A DNA stretch of 64,000 nucleotides, from assembly GCF_013426205.1 (NCBI RefSeq), contig NC_089422.1, positions 3,410,001 to 3,474,000 on the forward strand, given 5' to 3'. Each line of letters starts with the position of its first letter. Position 1 is the first letter of the stretch. The stretch comes from Metarhizium brunneum. Taxonomy: Eukaryota > Ascomycota > Sordariomycetes > Hypocreales > Clavicipitaceae. Under the pieces are notes generated by a model. That model did no database searches. It was not told where the DNA came from and saw nothing but the letters and a program-made list of their open reading frames with translations. Below are positions 11,879-23,902 of the stretch, piece after piece. The position numbers and the translations under genes are program-made.

Positions 11879-12575
11879 TCAGGACGAGCCATTCTTCTTG
11901 CCCTTGTACAAGTACCGCCCAAAAACAGCCTCAACGGCACCCACGCCGGCCAGTATTCCAACACCGACACCGGCATTCTTCCAGGTCAGGTTGCCCTTCT
12001 CGTAGAGGCCCCAGGCGCGATAGCCCAGGTAGGAGCTCACGCCAACAACAGCAGCGACATTCGTGATGACCAGGGCTCCGGCGCTGCCGTCGGACAGGCT
12101 CGAAAACTGCCTGACGAGCCACGAGTCGGTGTCGCGTGCCTTTTTCCCCGCCTTCTTCCTGGCCTGCTCGGCCTTGGCCTTGGCCGCTTCGACGTCGCGC
12201 TCCAGCCGCCCGGCCTGGGTTTCCGTCTGGACGTCCTGCTCGAGGAAGTCGGAGGGCACGGTGCGCACGCTAGGGACGTCGACGTCGATGAGGGAGGCTG
12301 TGGAGGCGGACTCGGTGGTGACGACCTCGGCGGGTCGGGGGGCGGCAGCCTGTGGTTATCGCGAGGTGTCAGGCAGTCGTTGAGATGATTTGGCGTGTGG
12401 TTCATGGTGAAGCACGGGGCAGAGGGGTTGGGACTGCGTTACTTACGTCCTCGGGGGACTGCTTGGGGCCACTGGCGGCTACGTCGGCGTAAGACACTGA
12501 GGATGACCGGTTTAGCTTGTATTACTTTGGGATTGACTGCACGTGCATGTGCATGTGCATGAGTAGCAACTCACT
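11879..12575 (-). CDS. OM14: OM14-like mitochondrial outer membrane protein
   Basis: Small membrane protein of 173 aa. The N-terminal part begins MSYADVAASGPKQSPED and continues through an acidic Ser/Thr stretch, a helical charged region (about residues 65-95) and two hydrophobic segments (about 108-132 and 140-163), ending in a basic tail. This resembles fungal proteins related to OM14, an outer membrane protein in yeast linked to ribosome docking and carrier import. Exons are 12575 (the A of ATG), 12496-12447 and 12349-11879. The intron at 12497-12574 (GTGAGT donor, CAG acceptor) splits the start codon A|TG, and a 97-nt intron at 12350-12446 follows. Without the first splice no in-frame Met precedes the conserved SYADVA. 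An internal Met at 12268 would lose the conserved N-terminus. The family call is moderate. Confidence 0.72.
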
Positions 12576-12603
12576 GTTTGTGTATGTGTAGGAGGGACGT
12601 AAG

Positions 12604-13715
12604 ATGGGGTTTGTAGAGCGATTGATCGAGATGGTGGTTGTCAGAGAATGGTCAGAAGGGAGACGGAAGATAAGACGGAAGATGAGAAGAGGGTGGTGGG
12701 CAGATCAATGGCTTCATGTGATGCAGGCCGGGCCAGGCCAGGCCAGGAGCTTTGAAACCTGCGGTGCCCTGTTGACGTCTCTGTGCCGATGTATGACGTA
12801 CTTTCATGGCACCACCAGCCTGGCCCACTTGCAGCGTCAACGGTTGCTAGCAGGTCGGAGGGGGTCGAGGAAATGGTCCATATTACTTTACGATGGCATT
12901 CCACGCTTCCACTTTCACTCGTCATTTAAAAAGACCCAAGATGGATAAGGGTGCATATTTTCTTACTCAATTTTCATGAGCAGCCTCTAGAATTCCTGTG
13001 GATTACCCGCGTCTCCTGCTTCCCTTGCTTTCATGAAAGAGTGTATGCTCCACTTTGCAGCCCGTTTCTTTTGTGAGAATCGAGATCAGATCAGACTGCC
13101 CAGAACCGGCCATTAGCCACTCAACTCGTAACCATCTTGAGAGAAATTTCGCCGACCCTGTGCGCGAGATGATATTAAGAGCATGTTCAATTAATGGATA
13201 TCTGCAAGGACAAGGTAATAAATGACATGTGCGAGTAAGTACAACATTGTTCATTACCTCCTTACATTACCCTAAACTGCCTTTGAAGATGCGAAAAGGT
13301 CAATTACACCATGTCTGACATAACATCATTACGCAGCCAAATGGATGACGACCAGGTCACCGGCCTGGAGACCAGCACGTAAACCTGGTATACCAGTCGC
13401 TCTCCTACCAAAAGAAAACCGACTGCAATAGCCGAATTATCGTTCGCCAACACGAGCTGCCTGACCCCTGAGAGTAAAATGCAAACAAAGCTCTCCCCCC
13501 AACTTGAAAAAACAAATGCACCCCAAGAACCCCTTGCTTTAATTCAACCATCAATCCAATCCTAACGCCTCATCAACGGGTATCACTTATCTAAACAAGC
13601 TCCTATCTGCCACTCCTGCCAGGGGTATCAATCCCACCAAAATCACCCGTGTCTCATGCATTCGGCATCCAGAAAACGGGCTTTGTCGCCGAAGCCCTCT
13701 CATGAATCGGCAGTA
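12604..13715. other. Intergenic region with simple repeats
   Basis: No gene is supported. A short GGCCA-type repeat lies at 12727-12748. The remainder separates two minus-strand genes and should include the OM14-like upstream region and the 3' end of the Myb-like gene. Confidence 0.4.
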
Positions 13716-15085
13716 TTACCGCATTTTCCGGAACGTCTCATCAAGTTTCTTTATCCAGTGTTGTTTCACGCACCAGGGCATTTTGCAATACACCAGTGCT
13801 CTGCTCTCATCAACCAAAACCGTTTCCGCAACTCGTATTTGAAGGTCCATGTCCTCGCCTGCAAAATCCTTGAAGAACTGCTCCAGAGCTAGTTCGCACC
13901 ATCGCGAGCTGCTTAAACAGGTTGACAATCCGTTTGGCTGCGAGTCTGCGGCTGTCGTCTGAGGAGTTGCCAGGGTCACTGGCGGTGGGAGCTGCACAGC
14001 AGTAGGCGAGTCGGACGATGAAGCATGGTGAAGGCAGTTGCTCGAAGTCGACGTGACAACAGGCACAGGGTCACCGTGTATAGAGGTTCGTCGTTTCTTC
14101 TCGGGCGACGGGGCGTCTGCCATGGCATTGCCCGACTTGGCGGCAGAAGGCGGCGGCGTTGCACCAAACGCGCCTTCAGTTTGAGGAGCGGGCATCACCC
14201 GTTTCTTCGCGTGGTTGGCCGACTCATCTGGAGGAGTGAGAGCGGAAGGCTGCGTCGGTGTAGTTCGTGGAGGGATCGTGGTAGAGCTTGGCTTCAGCTG
14301 AGTACCTGATGCTGTGGCGGAGCCAATTGGCGTTTGGCTCAAAGATGAGCGAGCAGGACCAGGGCTTTCAAGAGTATTTTGTCCAGATGCAGACTCTGGT
14401 TGAAGATTCAAAACGCCCGTCCCCGGCATATCTGACTCGTCGCCTGGCTGTCCATCTGTCCTACGACGAGGTTTCATTATCCTCTTTGGCGCACCACCAG
14501 ACCCGATGACATCGGGGTACAGTATCTCCATGTACTCTTCATGATCAAACGGCCGACCCCTCAGAGCCCTCGACAGCGGTTCTCTCTAATCACCAGTCAG
14601 TGCCCGCACTTGACCGCATTTTGACATGGCAGCGCATCTCGGCGCATCGGACGTTCAGGATGACCAACCTCTATGTGCGCTCTCCAGGCCTCCTCAGTAG
14701 CCGTCACCGTCTTGGAGACGGGATTGTACATAAACTCGGGGTCTTCGCGAAGCCCTCGCCATAGTCGAAACCGCTTCCGCGCATTGTCGCTCTTGTTGAT
14801 CAGGTGGCTCTTGGCAGGATACGCGCCGTGGCTGTCCTGCAGGGCTAGAGCAGCGCGGTCCCACGCCTCCGCTTTGAAACTGCTGTTCTCGCGCAAGCCC
14901 AACTGGACGCTTTCGCAAAGGCTGCGAAAAAAAGTCGTCTCGTATGCGGGCGTCCAACTGAACCTCGGCGCACGGCGGTCACGGTCAACTTTGGATGACC
15001 CCTGCCCGTCGGGGCCGAGCATGTCGACGTCGTCCTCCGACATGGTGCGCAAAAGTCTGAGATTGCTTGGACCTCGATCCGACAA
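13716..15085 (-). CDS. Myb/SANT-like DNA-binding domain protein
   Basis: Predicted nuclear protein of about 428 aa in two exons, 15085-14669 and 14585-13716. The first exon carries the Myb/SANT-like fold (about residues 38-125): FSWTPAYETTFFRSLCESVQLG, then FKAEAWDRAALALQD and KSHLINKSDNARKRFRLWRGLREDPEF. This is the pattern of Myb_DNA-bind_3 proteins, often domesticated transposase-like DNA binders. A conserved FDHEEYMEILYPDVIGSG follows the intron, then a long low-complexity Pro/Ser/Thr region with basic patches that could be nuclear signals (KPRRR, KKRRT), and a helical C-terminus. The donor is uncertain; GTTGGT at 14668 keeps the frame, with a CTGAC branch and TTAG acceptor. Target genes unknown. 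Confidence 0.75.
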
Positions 15086-15405
15086 TCCTCCAGTCTCTTA
15101 TCTGTCCAGGCTACAGCGCCAGTGATCAGCAACCGCAGCGCTGCATCAACACGGCGGTGGCCTGCAAGCTTTTGGTGCGAATGGATCAAGAGCGCCCAGC
15201 AACGACGGTTAGACGCACCCTTGGAAGCGACCTGCCGATTACGGCTCTGGTTCGGGATAGTGGGGTGATGATCACGTGTGCGACCCCACATTCGGCAGAG
15301 TTGGGGGGGCTGGGCCGTGAAACGGGGGGAAGGCCGAAAGCCACCGCACAACCGGCCGGAAAAGTTTTTCTATTATTATACCGACATGGTTCTTCAACAT
15401 TCATT

Positions 15406-15502
15406 GGGCGGATGGTTTAGTGGTATAATACTCCCTTAGCAAGTTTCCATGTGATGGATTCTGATCTGGGAGTGGTCCGGGGTTCGATTCCCCGTTCGTC
15501 CA
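15406..15502 (+). tRNA. tRNA-Ala (anticodon AGC) with intron
   Basis: Cloverleaf found by eye. The acceptor GGGCGGA pairs with TTCGTCC and includes a G3-U70 wobble, the alanine identity element. The anticodon stem CTCCC/GGGAG encloses loop TTAGCA..T with anticodon AGC at 15438-15440. The T arm is CCGGGGTTCGATTCCCCG with a good B box. A 25-nt intron at 15442-15466 sits after position 37, the standard site for nuclear tRNA introns. No CCA is encoded. Confidence 0.9.
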
Positions 15503-15716
15503 TCTAAGGTGGTTAGAATCCACCATTATACCTTCATTTTTGCTGATGTTGTTAAATCTCGGACAGAACGAAGGGGTTATTTTTTACTTGACGTATTCGG
15601 AAATGGTCTCGGCTTCACGCTAGCTTCGTTCCTTCCTCCCTTCTTTTTATCGGCTGTGAATTGCATTACCGACAAACTCTTCACTGGCGCAAACCCGGTA
15701 ATCTGACCACGCTGGG

Positions 15717-15733
15717 CTAGGGTTAGGGTTAGG
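15717..15733 (+). repeat. Interstitial telomere-like repeat
   Basis: CTAGGGTTAGGGTTAGG, two full TTAGGG units plus partial ones, lies 215 nt downstream of the tRNA-Ala. The exact reverse complement occurs at 26619-26635. It could be a telobox protein-binding site or a relic of end repair. Confidence 0.8.
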
Positions 15734-16397
15734 TTAAATCACCAACCCTAGAAAGCCCAACCCCAGGGAGCACGACTTGCGGCCCTTGGCTCAGACACAC
15801 GGCTCTAAAATTAGACGCGACCTCGCAGAGAAATTCCCCCAACTTGCAGTACGTATTTCTCATGCACATCACCAACAATGTCCTAAGCATGCTGGGCGTC
15901 GGCGCCAATCTCTTCCATAATCTCCACGATCGATGCTACAATGCAAGTCTGGGAAGCTGGCGAGGACGAAGCCGGTCTCACCAAGGATTGCGAGAAATCG
16001 GCCGTCGAAATTCCTCTCGTCTCCGGGTTCTTTGAAGATGCGGAAATGTACCTCGCGGACGTATCGGACGTGCCTGTAAAATCTTCCTTTACATTACTCT
16101 AGAGGATTGTAAAGTTCAAGCTACGTTGCTAAAGTGATTAATCGCTAGCCATTTTGGAGCGCTGAAACTGAAAGCTTGCATCACAATCAAACTGGACGAG
16201 CCCGATAGTCGCCGCAGCCATGGAGAAATGTTGTGGTGCAAGGCAGAAATTGAGCTTACTGAAACGTCCGAGGAAACGTACTTGTAGTTAAGCTTCGTAA
16301 GCCAGGAGCTCCAAGGCGTGAGCCCGAACGAGGCATCGAGCACCATTCAAGATTTACCTTCAGGCTTGTATCGTCTTTATCATCGGACATTCAGTCA

Positions 16398-16860
16398 GTG
16401 TATGTGACCCTCGCAGGCCACTCGAGCTCGGTCAAGGTCATGGCATTCTCGCTAGACGGCAAGACAATCTTGTTAGGATCGAATAACAGAACGATCAAGT
16501 CATTGGACGCTAATAAAGCCTTGAAGACGTCGACATTACTGGGCGGCACACGTAGTAGTGGCCGCAAATTCCACCATGGGCAACAAGTCTACAGCCTAAA
16601 AATAGTCGACTCCTTCAAATTCTTCATAGGCGGCTGACACCTAGCAACGAATATCGGTTTTACTACTATCGAAAGCACAATAAACACGAATTCTCTGTGT
16701 CAGCAATCGGTGGATTCTGTATGAAGCGGTGCCGGTGCTTCTTTTACCGCCAGATGTCGAGTCACTATGTTATGATACTAGCGGCGATCAACAAAGCATT
16801 AACTTGGGCAATGGTTGAGTTTTTACATTTGACCTTGATCGTATCACCCCAAACTCAATG
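16398..16860 (+). pseudogene. Decayed WD40 protein (NACHT/NLR-type) remnant
   Basis: The stretch at 16401-16540 reads as one degenerate WD40 repeat (LAGHSSSVKVMAFSLDGKTI, then NNRTIKSLD), clearly derived from the fungal pattern GHSSSVxxVAFSPDGK..SDDxTIKLWD. In another frame, 16707-16818 gives WILYEAVPVLLLPP and ESLCYDTSGDQ, like the sequence that closes the propeller in fungal NACHT-WD40 (HET-E-like) proteins. The parts are in different frames and separated by stops. No NACHT or effector domain remains. Several changes from the expected repeat are C-to-T or G-to-A, as in repeat-induced point mutation, judged from memory of the repeat. The short frames at 15844-16110 may be further remains. 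Confidence 0.6.
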
Positions 16861-17870
16861 CTCAGAGCCTCGGCACAGTCAGATTACATGAGCAGCCAAC
16901 TGGTCTAGCCATCCGACCATTGGCACGCCGTCAGCGTTATGAGTTATATCGGCGTGCCAAACACCTACTCAAATAGCTGGGCCACCGCGCATGGCAGCGC
17001 TACATGCGGTGGTGACGAATACATTAAAGTTTTTGAGCCGTAATATGGAAGTCCTGAAAGAACTGCCTGCTCTGTCAGGAAATCCTGGACGCCTTGGAGC
17101 CTATTGCCCGATATTCTGGCCAAGGAATGACCACGACTATCAAAAGCATCCAGCCATCGCAAAAGAAGACGCATTCCAGCCAAAGCAGGCGTTCCGACGG
17201 AAATTTCCTCATGCAAGTTCGATAGGCGGACGTGACCCAAAGAAAATCGCTCATGTTGGTTGTTGGACATGACCATGTCTCTTTCTTTTACTCTCCACCA
17301 CGACGCAACTAGCGATATCGAAAGATCCAGACACACCTTGATATGCACCTACTATGGATGGATCCTACAGGGGCCCTGGGCCTATTCGACCGAGCCGCTG
17401 GGGATGAGGTCTAGTGGGGATTTGCGAAAAAAAAAAATTGAAATCTTATCAGATCATCAGATAACCGCTTGATTCGGCGTGGGCCACTTCACTTGCTCGC
17501 AACCAAGGGAGGATCATGGCCGGGATGTACAACCCTGATTTTCTGACATAATGACATACCTTGACGATATCCACTTCTTAGGGCCAGGTTTGTCTGTGTA
17601 TACCCTGCAATATCTAGCAAGACACGGGAAACGGGCTCCATTCACGTCGCAAAGACGGTGTCACTTCGGTGGTGGGTGAGATGGCAGCAGGCGAGCCAAG
17701 GGTCAATCCAATACCGTCTACCGAATCCCCACTGAACATGAGGTTGGACGAGGCATGCGGATTTTTATAAAGAGTAAAGGGATTTCTGCTGCGCCGGGCC
17801 CCTTGCACTTCCTACCGTACACATAGCAGAGTTTCCCAAGTTCTGAAAACAGGGCGGCCACCATCTCAAG
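16861..17870. other. Region without a supported gene
   Basis: Frames on both strands at 16965-17350 resemble nothing I know. The region may continue the decayed gene to its left. The final few hundred bases are the likely promoter of the transporter starting at 17871. A short A-tract lies at about 17427-17438. Confidence 0.35.
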
Positions 17871-19732
17871 ATGGGACTCGTCTCCAAAGCGCAGCCGGTA
17901 GCGATGGCCGTCTCGGCGAATCCTGAAAAGCCAGAAAACAATGTCTGTGACTCCGAGTCCACAGACGCAACTGGCAACCGCCTCAACAGGGGAAAGGTAC
18001 AGTCTGGCGTCGCTCGCATCGAGGCCACCACCAAGATCTGGTCCAAGTCGCACCTCATCACCGCCTATGCCATGTAAGTGCCAGACGCACCGAGTGCCCT
18101 AGGGGGGGCGGGAAAGCTAACAGCAGCCAGGATCTGGTTCCTCTACTTTGTCAAGTCCATCGAGGAAGTGGTCGTCTTCAGCATGGATCCATTCGTCACC
18201 AGCGCCTTCAACAAACACTCTATTACTCCTGCGATTCAGATCGTGGCCATCATCATCGGCGGCCTGAGCTACATCCCTCTCGCCAAGATCCTGGATACTT
18301 GGGGCCGACCGCAGGGCCTGACCCTGACCGTCTTCATCTGGGTCATTGGCCTGATTATGATGGCGGCTTGCAATAATGTGGAAACGTTTGCTGCTGCCAA
18401 AGTCTTCAACGCTGTTGGGTAGGTGGAGGAAGCACTTGTATGCTAACACGCGTTGTTGAAGTTGCTAACGGAGAGTCCAGTTCCCAGGGCGTCTCGTATT
18501 GTGTCACCATCTTCATTGCCGATACGTCGTCGCTTCTCAACCGGCCGCTCATGCTTGCCTTTGCCACATCGCCGTACATCATCACGACCTGGGTCGGCGG
18601 CCCGGTCACTGAAAGTGTGCTCGCGGGTCCCGGATGGCGATGGGGGTTTGGCATCTGGACCATTATCACCCCCGTTGTCATCTTGCCTCTGTCGTTCCTG
18701 TTCCTCTACAACGACAGAAAAGCCGTCAAGGCCGGCCTCATTGAGAGACGCACCGGCTGGATTACCCCCCGGGACGTGTGGGACTACATTATTGCTGTGG
18801 ATTTGGCTGGAATCATGTTGCTCGCGGGTGGCATGGCGCTCTTCCTTCTGCCCTTTAGTATCTGGTCCTATCAGGCGGAGCAGTGGCGCTCTCCGTTGAT
18901 TATTTGCATGCTGGTCTTTGGCGCCGTCCTGCTCGTCGCCTTTGTCCTGTGGGAGAAGTTCCTCGCCCCCGTCAGCTTCATCCCCTATGAGCTGCTGCTG
19001 GACCGCACCGTCTTTTCCGCCGGCGTGAGCTTCGTCTTCATCTACGCCAGTGGCTCTATATGGAGAGGCTACTTCTACTCCATGCTTCTTGTCGTTTGGG
19101 ATACTGGCATCACCAAGGCCACGTATATCAGCAACATTTACCGTGTTGGGTCCTGCTTCGCAGCCGTCATTATCGGCCTCATTGTCCACAAGGTCGGAAA
19201 GTTCAAGTGGGTTTCTACGTATTACGCGCTGCCTCTTACTATCCTGGGGGTCGGGCTCATGATCAAGTTCCGCCAGGCCTCGGAGGACATTGGATACGTG
19301 ATCATGACGCAGATTTTTGTTGCCTTTGCCGGAGGACCCATGGTTGTCGCGGGTGAGATGGCCATGATGGCGCCGTCCGACCACCAGCATGTGGCTGTCA
19401 TCATGGCCATGCTCAACCTCTTCTGCAGCATCGGGTCTGCCGTCGGCAGCACCATATCGTCGGCCATCTGGACTGGAACTTTCCGAGAGGAGCTGATCAA
19501 CAACCTACCCCCTGGGTCTCCCATTGATGAGATTTACGGACAGGTCAGGAAGCAAGCGTCATACCCTGTGGGGTCTGAGATGAGAAATGGAATCTCTGCT
19601 GCCTATTCTCAGACTCAGCGGTATATGCTCATCACAAGTGTATGCTTGCTCGTGGTTGGATGGGGCTGCACCTGGCTGTGGAGGGACATTAAGCTCAGCA
19701 AGATCAAACAGGTGTCTGGGACCGTCGTCTAA
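17871..19732 (+). CDS. MFS siderophore-iron transporter (SIT/Mir type)
   Basis: Likely takes up ferric siderophores at the plasma membrane by proton symport. The model has three exons (17871-18073, 18131-18418, 18481-19732), 580 aa, with introns of 57 and 62 nt. After a hydrophilic N-terminus, the first membrane segment starts at YAMIWFLYFVKSIEEVV, followed by SYIPLAKILDTWGRPQGL and a first-half core with FNAVGSQGVSYCVTIFIADTSSLLNRPL, typical of SIT proteins. About 14 hydrophobic segments can be traced. The late loop SSAIWTGTFREELINNLP followed by EIYG is also characteristic of this family. No siderophore synthetase lies nearby. The exact siderophore cannot be told. Confidence 0.92.
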
Positions 19733-19906
19733 GGTTTGTGTGTTTTTTCTCAAGGAGAACCGAATAAATGCATGTTGTCTTGAAGGGAATCCTGCAGAGT
19801 TGTATACCTTTGCTTATAATCTAGTACATAAACTCAAGTTTGTCCTGTAACTTGGCGCGAGTATGAAATTTCAAAGTGTGCGTAATGAACCCCATGAATG
19901 CAACTA

Positions 19907-20886
19907 TTATACATTTGTTTTAGCCATGGTTTCCTCTGCTTCCCTTTTCCACTCGTCACGCCATCTTGTAAGAGGTGGTCTCTCATTCACAATGTCCCCC
20001 ACCGACCAGAGCATTCTCTTTTTATCAGTTTCCTCTGAAACATCATTATCGGGGCATATAACATAAAACTTGTCATCCTGCATCTTGCGATACAAATACT
20101 CGGCTACCTGTTGAGGAGCCCACGCACCCGCGGGCTTTTCCGTATTTCCCCCACGGGTCTGCAAATGTTGTGCATCTGTTAGTGCCCTCGGTCCATGCAC
20201 GTGAAATAAAGGAATAAACAGCAGACCTACCATTCCGGTAAACGTCCATCCTGGGACGAGTAAGTGGACGCTGGTATTGGTGCCTCTCAAGTCCCAACTG
20301 AGATGCTCAGCCAGAGTTTTCACAGCAGACTTGGATGCATTGTAGGCCGGGTTTCCCGGCGGATTCGTGATGCCCTGCTTACTTCCCGTAATGACAATAG
20401 CAGTAGGCCTCGTCTCGGAAGCTTGCCGGACCACGGGCAGGAAGGCGTTAATTCCGTAGACGACACCAAAAAGGTTCGTCTGAAAAATCTATGACGCCTA
20501 GTATCAGTGGGTGGACTGGCCGCCCTCGCAGTCAAAGGGCGTACCTTGTTGAAATACTCGCCGTCTCCCCAGGTTCCCCTCGCACCGACGCCGGCGTTAA
20601 GAACGAGAAGCTCGATGGTGCTGAATGCCGAGGTGGCAGTCTTGCTCAACTCTGTCCAGGCATGCGGGTTGCTGACGTCGGCTGCGGCCGTGACGACATC
20701 GGACCCGGCGTCGTCTTCGCCAACGAGCTGCTTCTTGGCGGTTTGGAGAGCCTCGGCGTTTACGTCTACGAGGAGAATGTTCATGCCCTTGCTGCGACAG
20801 AGCTTTGCAATGGCCAGGCCGACGCCAGATGCGCCGCCAGTGATGAGGGCCGAGGATCCGGATGCGAAGACGGCGGTTGCGGGCAT
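19907..20886 (-). CDS. Short-chain dehydrogenase/reductase
   Basis: NAD(P)-dependent oxidoreductase of the classical SDR type, 283 aa, in three exons (20886-20545, 20488-20231, 20158-19907) with introns of 56 and 72 nt. The Rossmann glycine motif is ITGGASGVGLAIA near the N-terminus. An acidic residue after beta-2 (LLVDVNAEA) favours NAD. LVLNAGVGARG replaces the usual NNAG. The catalytic region is IVITGSKQGITNPPGNPAYNASKSA, with Ser and the YxxxK pair. The intact active site suggests a working enzyme. It converges with the siderophore-type transporter. Substrate unknown. Confidence 0.92.
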
Positions 20887-23800
20887 GTTGGAGTAGGGCT
20901 TTGAATTTTGATACTAGATACGGGAACGAATCAAGCAAAAAGGCAGTGTTTCAAGGTCCCCTTTCACGGTTTAGTAGTTGTGAGGATGCGGTCGTGACGT
21001 CGACGACGGCAATGTGGCGGGGGTTTCGAGTCTCGACTCTCGAATCAATGGACTTGACATTTCTCTTTCTTCTTAACTCCGAAGCCGTGCAGGACGAGTC
21101 TGGTCCACCTAATGCAACGCCTCATCAGATTTCCGCGAATGTTGTTTTGAGGAATATCCAACGCCCTAGAGTTTACAAAGTCAAGACGAGCAAACCAGTC
21201 CCGCGACCTCTGTACGCTGACTTGGACCAGACTTTTTGAGACGTGGTGTCAATGGGCATTTGTGCACGGCTGCCACGCGGCCTGATGGACAGTGCATCAG
21301 GCATCAGCATCAGCATCTGGGATGGGCTTCTGAAGCGCCCTGCGTATCGCACATGTGCATGAACTTGGCTCCAATCTTGTGACGGACTGTTTCGCAGAGA
21401 TCCAAGGCCCTCCAGCCCTGAAGTCCTATTAGCCCGGTGGTGAATGCCCTTCGGGGCAATGTGGGAACAAGACCTTGCCGTGCTCACCAGAGAGCCAATG
21501 AGTAAGAATCCAGGGTTTTGGTACGGTCGGATCCGGCAGCGACAGCAGCCTCCAATTGGACCGGGGCGAGATTGGCGGACGATTCCAGAAAGCTTGTTGT
21601 TACAACTTGGTGGGAAAGCTGAAAGTTGCTCTCCAAGTTGGGCGCCGTCCAATGGTCACGACGACGGAAATCCGCGACAGTCTAGCATTGCATGCCGTGG
21701 CTCTGTCGGGTCCAGTCGCAGGTGAGCATCGCTGGACGGGTTTCACACTCGTCGGCGATGCTCATCTCTCGCTTGCCAAGTACCTCTTTGTCATGCAGAG
21801 GTTTGGGGACTCGAAAATCCTGCAAAGGCTCGTGGCGGCGGCGGCGCTCGGCTTGCATCACGGACAAGGAGTTGAATATAGAACCCACGCCGAAGGACTG
21901 CTATATGTGACACGCCGGGCTCCCTAGCATTTGCAAGAGGACTATCTCGCTTCTGTCGAGCTCGCCGTGTAACACAAACGAGTTGGTCCCTGCATCCAAC
22001 AGGGAAACTTGAGCTCGCTCGGCATGGCCATGGCGTTTTGGTGACACAGTCAAAGGATTCAACAACGTCCCTTGCCTAGCGTAGCGCCCGCGTGCTGGTT
22101 GTTGGCATTGGTTAGTTGGTTGGTTGGTTGGTTAGTTAGTTATTAGTTGGGAGTTGGCAACATTGAAGCTGTCACTGGTCTGTTTTCCAGCCTCCCCTGT
22201 GCGACTTGCCATCGACCTTTTCCACAACAACGCGCGACCAATACGATTATACGGCGCTCCCCACACAAGTACAGTGGTGAATGTACATACATACAGTGAT
22301 ACACACATGTGAGGATCGACGTGGCCGTGTCTTGGCCAAAGCCGCTGAAGGGGTCAACTGGTGTGTCGGCGCTGTCACACGTTTCATTGTTCCAGCAACA
22401 TGGAGGGATTCACGCGTCATCCAATGTGACCCTGTCCAACAAGTCATTCTTTGCGACCTGCTAGGCGAGGCGACACATCCGCCCGCACACCACTAACTCC
22501 CAGGCGTGCCACGCACATGACTGACCGATGGCTCGAGAAGCCGCTGGGTGCTGTCCGCGATCCGGGATGTGATGGCTCACGCATCACGATTGAAGATTTC
22601 TTGGCATCTGATGCCTTTAGCCGCCAAACATGCTATCCCGGTCATGGGGAAGTGCCAGCGTTCACGCCGTCCATGAGTCCTCAGGAGACCAGTTGACGCT
22701 CTCATCTGCCACGGCGCAGGCCAAGCTGTGGGAAGAGAGCAATCAGCAGGACGGTCGAATATGCCCCGGCTTGTGGATTCGCAACCAAGCTAATACATAT
22801 AAATGCCCGTTGGCCATCGGCATCGTGACTGCGCCGCCCGGCCGAGAAATGTGGTCTGGTTGATTACTTTTACCACGCCAACGAGCCGCGGCGACTGGAC
22901 GGCCAAGAAAGCCACTCGCAAGCCTCCCGACGCCGCCAGACAGACGTCTCGGCAAAAATAAATTAAAGTCGAGCGGGCCGAAAAAAAGGAGATCGAATCA
23001 AGGTCCAGGTCTTTGTCTTTCGGGGCGGAACCCAGAACTCAGAAACATAGGCCCGACGATCATGGATCCTCCACGAACCAGCAACACATGCCAGCGCTAA
23101 ACCCCTTTGCGATGCCAACTCCGACCAGCTCTCGGGACATGAAAGCTTGTCACTTTTCTCTTCTCCCCAACTAGATCATCTGGGGCAAGCGGCGGGGGTT
23201 GTGAACCAGGCACGGCGACGCTTTCACATCTGCCATGGCACGTGTTGCGTGTAGTTGAGTCGGGCCTTTCGTCAGGAGGCATCGAGTTCCTGCGGCAGGG
23301 TTGCATTGCTTCCCAGTTGCTGTCATTGGCATGGCCGATAGTGCCCTTTGCCTCATGTCTCCTGTCTCCATGACTAACTAACCTCTGCTCTGAAACTGAA
23401 CCCTCTGGTTGCCGGCGGGAGATTCATGACCCCCATAAGTCACAACCATCATGTGCAAGCCCGGCCAATCAAGGTCTCGAGCAGCCGTTTCCCAGAGGAG
23501 GCTCCCGCCATCGGTATTTGGCCATGTATCCCATGCAAGCCATGGTGCCTGTCTTGATTGGCCTTGGGCAACGAGGCTGTTGTGGTCACTTGGCGTCGTT
23601 GGTCTGATACAGTGGCATTCCTTGATCCCGGGCTGACCCTTTGTGCATGATCAGGCTTGTTTGTCTAGCGAGTAGTTATATCAACTCAAAAATGGTCCTC
23701 CCCCCCCTGGGTGCTGATCGTCCCCTGGGTCGAGGTAGAAAGGAACGGTTCATCTCGAGATCCAGATCTTGCTACGCCTCGGTCCCATCCTCGCTTCGAC

Positions 23801-23902
23801 GTACATATTGTATATACTCTTTGTTACTGTACATATTTCCGCTCGTCTCTTCCACCAAGATTTGCTTATAAAGAAACAAAAAACCAAAAAAACAACAAAA
23901 AC
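20887..23902. other. Long gene-poor interval before the GH16 gene
   Basis: About 3 kb without a supported gene. Short overlapping frames (for example 21173-21652 minus) have no recognisable domains. A GTTG/GTTA simple repeat lies at about 22111-22150. The last 200 nt before the glucanase start is CT-rich and then A-rich (AAACAAAAAACCAAAAAAAC-like), as expected for a fungal 5' leader. Part of the interval may be promoter. Confidence 0.45.
22111..22150 (+). repeat. GTTG/GTTA simple repeat
   Basis: About eight near-tandem 4-nt units of GTTG or GTTA in a gene-poor interval. No coding role is seen. Confidence 0.75.

Noticed and set aside
18443..19390. 315-codon frame antisense to the siderophore-type transporter
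   Set aside because: Charged low-complexity translation produced by the codon bias of the transporter on the other strand.
21173..21652. 159-codon minus frame in the gene-poor interval
   Set aside because: No domain or family resemblance and overlapping frames on the other strand; not supported as a gene.
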